Assembly (NCBI RefSeq): GCF_050436995.1
Contig: NC_134747.1
Location: 14,329,501 to 14,393,500 of the forward strand
Source: Anticarsia gemmatalis
Lineage: Eukaryota; Arthropoda; Insecta; Lepidoptera; Erebidae
Direction: 5' to 3'
DNA length: 64,000 nt
The position numbers were made by a program, and so were the translations under genes. Shown here piece after piece: positions 57,321 through 64,000 of the stretch. Numbering within the stretch: the stretch's first letter is position 1; the number at the start of each line of letters is the position of its first letter. Below the pieces are notes generated by a model that had not been told where the DNA came from, made no database searches, and was given only the letters and a program-made list of their open reading frames with translations.

Positions 57321-59232
57321 TGAAAACAACAGATGCCCAATCCCCTAAGTGCTAAAGAACTGTGTATCTCGTTATACACCACTTCACGGGATGTGTTTCG
57401 GTTGATAAGCCCTTTTGTTTGTGAAACAATGGAGTCGACATTATCTTGGTATTATTTAAATTAGATACAGCCGCGGTATTATTCGTTTGGGTTTCTGCAT
57501 TTTATTTGATGACGCCGAAGCTCTGTGAAGTCAGGTATATAATGAAATTGAGTGAGTCGAAGACGTATTACGTTTCCACTTTGTTACAAAGAAGATTGTT
57601 CTAGAATAGTTCCAGGTTTTTAAGGACACTGAAAAACACACACAAGGCTTAATTCTTTAACATTTAATTTTAAAAATCAGGGGTTTTGTACTTTGCTGAC
57701 ATATTATAATGAAAAGACAAAGACTGCTATAAATAAAATGACAATATTTCGAATTCACTCAGTATTATGCAGAGCATTGAGACCCAGTAGACAAAGGGAA
57801 ACAATACTATTCCTTTTTAATAATAATAAATATTCTAAGAATTATTAAAATGACTTACTACTAAAAATCTAACAAGTATAAAAAAAGATTTACTGAAACA
57901 AACAATTAATTGATTAAAAACATTTTAATAAAAAGTCTTTGTCTACCAACTGTTATTAAATCAGCCTACAACGAAACTAATAAAAATACTGGCGCGCTAA
58001 AAATCTCAGTCACTCGTTTATACCGTTTTCTCTTTCATCCAATGAAACACTGCTTTATGAGCTTTATTCACAAGAAAAACTTTGTATTACTTTAATATTT
58101 CAAATCTTTTTGGTATTACTACAAAAGTAGAGAACTTGGGTGTATTTTTACAGACTTGTCTAGGTATAATATTACATCAGATTGAAGTAGACAGACATTT
58201 GAGAAAAGATTTAGCTAAATATGTTTTATTCCAAAGTAACAAAAGCGGTCTTATTATTAAGAACATTATTGATACGATTCGCCCACATGGGGGACGTAAC
58301 CCCACTTTAAGCTTTGTTTAAAACTAACTAGCTGACTGATCAAATAAATCTTCACAAAATAATCCGACTTGATCAAATTCTAGTGCTAGCTTCATTTTTC
58401 GGTCAATTGAGGTACTTCGGTCAAGACTAAAATGTATAATTAATAATCCAGTTTTTTGTTAACGTTACTTCTAAGGCTTCCCTGTGTTTCATCGCTTAAG
58501 CAGTATCTTATCAAAATTCATCCGATTCATCCATTCATTCATCCCGTACATCAAAGCACAAAACACTCCCACGCAACAAGATCTAAGCAATTAATAAAAA
58601 AGACTCCATTTCTCAAATTATTCAAACATCTCTAATTACACGTCCAAATTCTATTTTTGGTCCAAGTTTATAAAATACTAATGAAGATAAATGTGGGTGG
58701 ATGATCGTAGGGAAATTACAGGTTGTCTCATCTGGACGTCTCCCCTCTCTGTCAGCCAGGTGGCAGAGTGTGGAGGGGGGAGGGAGAGGTAATATCACCA
58801 TATTTCACTCTTAAACAATCGCGGTATGTCTTGATTGATTGCTCGACGCAGGTAGGTGTCTAATTAATTACTCAGTATGACATTACGCTACTGAGGTTTG
58901 TACTCGCCTGTTTTTAGCTAGACGAATGGTTTTGTATTTGGAGATGAGGAAAATAATTTTAATTAAGTTTTTTGGATTGGACTTGCTTTGATAAAATGAA
59001 TCTAAATTATAAATCCAGGAAAATAATTTATTTAAAACAGAAAAACGGTAATTTCGAGGAAATATTTATATTTTTTACAATAATTCATTACTAAAATCGC
59101 CATATTTATTTTACTCTTTGCAAAGCTCTACTTTTGATTCTATAATGTGTGTAGGTAACCCACTCTGTGCAGTACACTGGTACTCTAGCACTCAACTTTG
59201 GAACTTAGATATATGGAATAGAACTGACTCAT
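57321..59232. other. AT-rich DNA, no supported gene
   Basis: A purine-rich GTGGAGGGGGGAGGGAGAGG tract sits at about 58771-58790, next to a CTCCCCTCTCTGTC pyrimidine tract (58740-58753). Open frames at 57910-58321 have no recognisable product. Confidence 0.45.
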
Positions 59233-59335
59233 TCAGCCTAACCTTTTTCCTTACTATGTTGGAGTCGACTTCCAGTCTCACCGGATGCAGCTAAACACCA
59301 GTATTCTACATGGAGAGACTGCAGAACCACCTCGA
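59233..59335 (-). mobile_element. 5S-type SINE (family A), 3' end
   Basis: Reversed, it reads GCAGTCTCTCCATGTAGAAT, ACTGGTGTTTAGCTGCATCC, GGTGAGACTGGAAGTCGACT, CCAACATAGTAAGGAAAAAG. This is the terminal ~100 bp of family A only. Confidence 0.7.
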
Positions 59336-60239
59336 CAAGGGATATATAACTTCACAGATGGACCCATGTTGCTTTTCCCACTTAGTCACGAGCTCGAGGA
59401 ATTGAAATAACCGAGCGACTATTGAATTAAACTTGTATAAAAACCTCCTTCGTCCTATAAGATGCCTAGACTAAAAATACTGCAGTCAAATGACACAAAC
59501 ACGACGACGGTCTCCACAAAACACAATCCCCTCAGTATTCTCAAAGAGTTCTCGTAGAACAAGGCTCTATTAAAACTTATAACGTACAGCTATTAACAAA
59601 CCGGTTCGTTACGTCACAATTACTTCTTTTACTTTTAATCGCGAATTGTTACAATTGTACCTTTGTGTTGTTCGGGATTAGTTAGCTTTGTTGTACTTTT
59701 TGAGGAAGAAATACGTTTTACATTTATGTTGAAAATAATTGGTTGATACAAAATAACGGTTGTTACTTTATCTTAAGCTTAAATAGGAAATTATAGGGAT
59801 GTACTAAGCTTATATATTTACGTAATTTTTTATTTTATAGCTGTCGAAATTAATGGTATTATCAATCGAATCAATACATAAATGCATGGCGAGATAAAGG
59901 CAACGTTTTAAGGCTAACTTCATACATACACAATCACCAAACAACCATTCACTAACGATTTCGTGCTAATACCATATAGTTTTCGTTATACAAAACGTGG
60001 CTGTACAAAATCACAGCACATTCATCCCTAACATAAACACACAATTGCAAAACCAACTATCAAGCCACTTCACTCAAATAAATATCACAAAGTCAATAAA
60101 AGCCATTCACATCCAAATCCAATACAATCTTGATCCTGGACACACCAAACACTATCGCAGCGTTCCGTATCCATAGCCGTCGTAGTTCGTTACAATATAA
60201 AGTCATGCAGTATTACACGAGCAATGTATGTCAGTGTGT
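59336..60239. other. AT-rich DNA, no supported gene
   Basis: No recognisable feature. Confidence 0.5.
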
Positions 60240-60330
60240 GATTTAACCCGTGGCCGCGCGCGACCGAAGTGTCGGCCGCCACGCCACTCGTCGGTAATTA
60301 AAATCGCGTAGCGCTGAGCCACACACCCCA
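60240..60330. promoter_or_regulatory. GC-rich patch, candidate conserved non-coding element
   Basis: GTGGCCGCGCGCGACCGAAG, then TCGGTAATTAAAATCGCGTA, combines a CpG-dense stretch with a homeodomain-type TAATTA core. No convincing exon signals. This is a composition-based suggestion only. Confidence 0.3.
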
Positions 60331-60878
60331 TTTGTTAATTGAAATCCGTGAAGATATGGGATTCGTTTGTTACAACATGTTGTGGATAGCTATCGTCATG
60401 TTTCATGATACTAGGCGAAGTACACTGTTTACTTTGGGTTGATGATGGAACACGCCTTGGATAGGCAAATAGTGAGAATGATGACACGTCAATAATAAAA
60501 AAAATCCTAAAAATTATTTACCTGTTGTAGTATTAAGGACAAGATATCTCCTTGCATTAAAAAGAGTTCAGATGGTAGACGAATTAACTAGAAATTAATT
60601 GCAACCAATTTTCTATAAGCATGCTTTTCCAAAATTATATAGAACAGTTAGGTTTCCCCAAGTAGATAAAGGGATCTTACTTAAAACTTAAGATTATCAC
60701 CTCACACCAGATTGTACGCACGACACCAATCCCAAACACACACAAGCAAACAAACAAATCTAAACTCCAAGGAACATAACCTTAAGTAAAACATAACAAC
60801 ACACTCGAGCCAAACATAATGCACGAAATAAATGCACGAAGTTGCCCGAGTGGCCGTAACCGTGCTCCGTCCTCAAGC
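60331..60878. other. AT-rich DNA, no supported gene
   Basis: Nothing recognisable before the CGAGC array. Confidence 0.5.
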
Positions 60879-60950
60879 CGAGCGGCCCCGAGCACCCCCG
60901 AGCACCCCCGAGCAGACTCGAGCAAGAGTCGAGCACACACACTCGAGCAC
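60879..60950. repeat. Short tandem array, 10-bp unit with CGAGC core
   Basis: CGAGCGGCCC, CGAGCACCCC, CGAGCACCCC, CGAGCAGACT, then CGAGCAAGAGT, CGAGCACACACACT and CGAGCAC. The register is exactly 10 bp for the first four units and then loosens. The two short open frames over it are by-products. Confidence 0.85.
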
Positions 60951-61251
60951 AATGGACTGTTCCAATTATCGAGAATCTCGAGCTGCCGCTTAATGCCTCA
61001 TGCCCGATATATGTTTCGGTTATTTGTACTGCTTTTAAACTGAAGATGTTGGCTATTCGTGGTATATTGTGGTTACTTCAAGAGGAGTTGTATGACATAT
61101 TTCTGTATTACAATTTTGGGGACAATTTGTTACTTCTGAACATTTTTATTGGGGCCCATCACATTTATTTTAACAAAATTAAATGAAAATCACGAGCTGT
61201 AAAGAATTGTCATTCAAAATGGTGATGAAAAAAAGAAAGTCATGTACTTAC

Positions 61252-61444
61252 CCCTCAACTGCCCCAAAGCCAGTAAGTGGTCCAGCAAATAAGTGGCACA
61301 GTCAATATCCAGCTGCAGTGGATCCTGGGCTCGTGAGTGTCTCAGCACGTCGGCCTCGTCCTCTTTAAATCTTTTCTTGGCAGCTTTTGTTCGCTTGATA
61401 CATTTTATCGCTGGCGTTCACTTCGCCGGATTGCATGCCGCCAT
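61252..61444 (-). CDS. Candidate 5' coding exon with donor site; frame broken by one TGA
   Basis: On the minus strand an ATG in good context (GTCAATGGCG) opens a frame of 64 codons plus one base that ends at a consensus donor, GAGGG then GTAAGTAC (intron from 61251 downward). Codon 9 is TGA (61418-61420) and the rest is open. From about residue 17 the product is basic (KRTKAAKKRFKE), then acidic and leucine-rich (DPLQLDIDCATYLLDHLLAL), with G/C-rich codons typical of an exon. A second ATG at 61435, in another frame, gives 23 codons (MQSGEVNASD...) up to a TAA at about 61364-61366. A TATA-like AAATATAAATG lies about 20-30 bp upstream. It could be a 5' leader with upstream frames, a pseudogene, a sequencing error, or an exon entered from an upstream acceptor. 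The family is not recognised. Confidence 0.4.
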
Positions 61445-62043
61445 TGACTACTAAAGCCTGCATTTATATTTAATCCACATGCACTGCCTGTGATTTACAA
61501 ACACGTTCCTTCACTGCTGCCGAGTGCTGCCACACTGAATTTTGGTGTTGTTACGACCGCTTTTTGTAATATGTATTATAGACTGAAGAAGAGGTTTTCT
61601 AGCACTATCGATTTCATTGGACAATCCTACTATCTACTGCTCTGAATTTTGTATTATGATCATCGAATTCTGCAGGAATAACATTTTCAAGTACCTACAT
61701 TATATTTGTCAAGAAATATGTAAGGTTTTTAATCTATATAACCTGTAATATTCTAGCTTGTAGTGCTCTATAATTATCGCACTTAGGCTCGGAACGAAAA
61801 CAAATCCAGGAACAAAGCTAGCTGCAGCAGTAATTGCTGGAACACCTAGACGCATATCCCGGACAATTGGCAGTGCCCTCTACCGCGAAATGACGCCAAA
61901 TTTATAATTCAACGGTGGGTGCTTACGCGGCCTATAATCCGCGTTACGTGACCAATTATTGGTTCTATAATTAAAAGCCCCTGCCTGTGGCTGCTAATTG
62001 CCGCTGTGAATGTGGCCAGTGCGCCACCATAGTCAGACATGAG
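61445..62043. promoter_or_regulatory. Upstream region of the candidate exon, mixed composition
   Basis: This lies upstream of the minus-strand candidate exon. It contains a TATA-like string near 61464-61475, a CCAATTATTGG palindrome at about 61951-61961 and a TCTATAATTAAAAG stretch. These are compatible with a promoter or enhancer but not diagnostic. No gene is seen. Confidence 0.3.
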
Positions 62044-62118
62044 CCCGACATCAGCCCGACAGCACCCGACAATACCCGACAACACCCGATGATACCCGAC
62101 GTCACACGAACCCCCGAC
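62044..62118. repeat. Tandem array, 10-11 bp unit with CCCGAC core, ~7 copies
   Basis: CCCGACATCAG, CCCGACAGCA, CCCGACAATA, CCCGACAACA, CCCGATGATA and CCCGACGTCA, ending in CCCCCGACGTCC. The core is nearly constant while the last four bases of each unit vary. Confidence 0.9.
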
Positions 62119-63872
62119 GTCCAATAATTAACACTACTTCATAAATGAATGTTTTCGACGTTAATTTATTAATGAGATTTCATGTCATACTCATTCACAG
62201 TTATAAATTCGAGTTTTTATTTACGAAATTTAATTTTAACGCGAGAAATATGAAATTTCGGGACATGTTTTCATTACCTATACAATTTGTCTGACAATAA
62301 GCGATTCAAAAGCCTTCATTTAAATCTGATGCAGACGCGTTTATTGTTTTTCATTTAACTATAAAGTATATTTAATTATTTACAAATAAACGGAGCCGCC
62401 ATTTGTTTTATTTTAAACGAAGCGATATTTTACTGGATATATAAATTGGGTAATAATATGTATTGGTTCGAACCGCCTTGTTGCTTCAGGGGTAGGCAAT
62501 CGGAAATGACAAAACTATTATGATTTTTACATTTGCATCATCACATTACATCTTGTCAATTTAATACAAATATGTTCACTGAGTTCATAAATATGCAAGT
62601 CTATATAAGTAGAACATGTTATGTCGTCATTAATTCTATAATTATTTAATTTAGAGTAGCAAAATATACTTTATTTGTATATCTATTTAAACTAATTCTA
62701 AAATTCAATAAACTGAAATCTATTAACATTTCAATTCCTCTAATAATTGACACGACATTAATGATCGATGACGGAACTAAGGCGGCCTATTAAAAATGCA
62801 TTCGTCTCGAGGCGTCGATGTGACACGCGACAACCCTGTAGTCTCCTCATTAGGGGTACAAATTCGGCGATCGCTCACTACCGGCGACGCTAGGGGTGTC
62901 ACGTGCTGATTGATTGTAATGTCCTTGGAATTGATTGAGGTTGACGGTTACTGAGAATACTGACGAGTTCGCGTGAAATGAATTTATTTTTGATTATATT
63001 GTGTTTGTGTTATTTATGGCTGAAGACGGTGTCCATTTTCAGGAACGTGCGATGGTTAAGATAGATAGCACAATAAAACTACGCCACTGATTATTAGTAC
63101 ATCCTTCTTTAAAATAAAATGAAACATTTAAAAAAAGTATAAATTAGAATTTTATTTAAACATCAAGAAAGTTTTTTTTTCCAAAAAAAATATTAGTAAG
63201 TAAGAACTACTAAGTATGGTACCAATGAATTGACACATGTTTATGATTTGAAAGTGCTCTTACTCTTCTGTCTTGTTACAAACAAATAAGTGTCTTATAT
63301 AATATTTCAATCACAATCATGCAATAAATTCACAACATAGCACTGTATGATAACAAAACTAGCATTATAAGTAGCTAGCATTAGAACTAATTAGAATATA
63401 ACAGAAATCAACTTCACATTAGGTACCCAAAAAAACATTTATACGACGAAGCACTTCTACATCCTTTCATGCAAGGAGTATCAAGTTTCATAAACATGCA
63501 ATAAAATCCAGCCAGTGGCAGCCCTACACTATATCGCAATTGTTATAAACCACCGCAGCGTCGACGTCTCGTTACGGGAACAACCCTGGCTCTCTGAACC
63601 ACTCCGCCCGTCCTTGTTATTTCTAACAATACTTTTAACATACAAATCAGTTTGCATACATTTCTATCTAATAGCTTATGCACGGGTAATTGTACAAAAT
63701 ATAACAATATATTATTGTGATGAGATTATATTTGTACTGAAAAGAAGTCATATCTTTTGGTTATCCAGTTCATAAACAGTTGTAATGCTCTAATCTCGGA
63801 TACCGGAGGTATCATTAAGACATTTTTTTAGTAAGTCTAAACTATGTCATGCAAGAATGAACTTCAATATAC
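62119..63872. other. AT-rich DNA with one balanced patch
   Basis: At 62780-62960 composition becomes balanced (CGTCTCGAGGCGTCGATGTG; CACGTGCTGATTGATTGTAA), perhaps a conserved element. The rest is AT-rich. The frame at 63515-63775 is unrecognised. Confidence 0.4.
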
Positions 63873-63954
63873 ATAAGCCATGTCTAAGGCTTTCGGGCGG
63901 CTTGAACAAATTTGACACTAGCTTGACTACTAGCCATACGATTAAAAAGAAGAA
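63873..63954 (+). mobile_element. 5S-type SINE (family B), 3' end with A/G-rich tail
   Basis: TAAGCCATGTCTAAGGCTTT, CGGGCGGCTTGAACAAATTT, GACACTAGCTTGACTACTAG, CCATACGATTAAAAAGAAGA is the well-preserved 3' end of family B. The 5S head is lost. Confidence 0.8.
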
Positions 63955-64000
63955 TATACATAAGATAACTTAAACTCAAAACAAATTGTAATTTGAAAAC

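Overview
The window looks like AT-rich, non-coding nuclear DNA from a moth or butterfly (Lepidoptera). Several repeats are of types I recognise as common in lepidopteran genomes: two Helitron-like families with long (GTTT)n-type tracts or GCGGGCGGCCTCTAG-type 3' ends, several tRNA-derived SINEs, and two related SINE families whose heads resemble 5S rRNA. No bacterial operon, rRNA gene, intact tRNA gene, CRISPR array, intact transposase or virus is visible. Nearly all open frames are under 100 codons, and many start at non-ATG codons. I treat all but three of them as chance or repeat-derived. The species cannot be named from what I see.

Layout. From 1 to 9 kb the DNA is mostly plain AT-rich sequence with a reversed 5S-type SINE, two copies of a palindromic MITE and one SINE 3' end. 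From 9.2 to 11.9 kb there is a terminal-inverted-repeat element with a nested 5S-type SINE, a Helitron and a tRNA-type SINE. From 12.6 to 13.3 kb there is a GC-rich block. Between 15.2 and 17.2 kb lie a 5S-type SINE split by a (TAC)n expansion, a local tandem duplication later interrupted by MITE sequence, and a strong CTCF-like motif. A mariner-type MITE with TA target duplications is at 19.4 kb and a complete Helitron at 21.9 kb. From 22.4 to 25.9 kb there is a run of SINE copies. From 27.7 to 30.1 kb come a possible minus-strand terminal exon and a CpG-rich block. A near-perfect 68-nt hairpin is at 32.0 kb. A large palindromic MITE is at 37.6 kb and a hAT element with an 8-bp target duplication at 39.2-39.8 kb. 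A triple CRE is at 39.9 kb, and a TTAA-bounded inverted-repeat element with three internal hairpins at 42.2 kb. From 44 to 59 kb there are more SINE, LINE-tail and Helitron copies and a palindromic SOX-like site. At 61.25-61.44 kb is the best candidate host exon (minus strand, with a GTAAGT donor), although its frame carries one TGA. The last 2.5 kb are AT-rich and end in another SINE.

How the parts relate. The host content is best read as introns or intergenic DNA of one or more genes. The two candidate exons are both on the minus strand and have compatible splice phases, so one minus-strand gene spanning about 34 kb is possible but unproven. The window-wide oddity is a recurring class of short, GC-leaning arrays with 9-11 bp units, seen at more than ten unrelated places. 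No clear new biological system was found.
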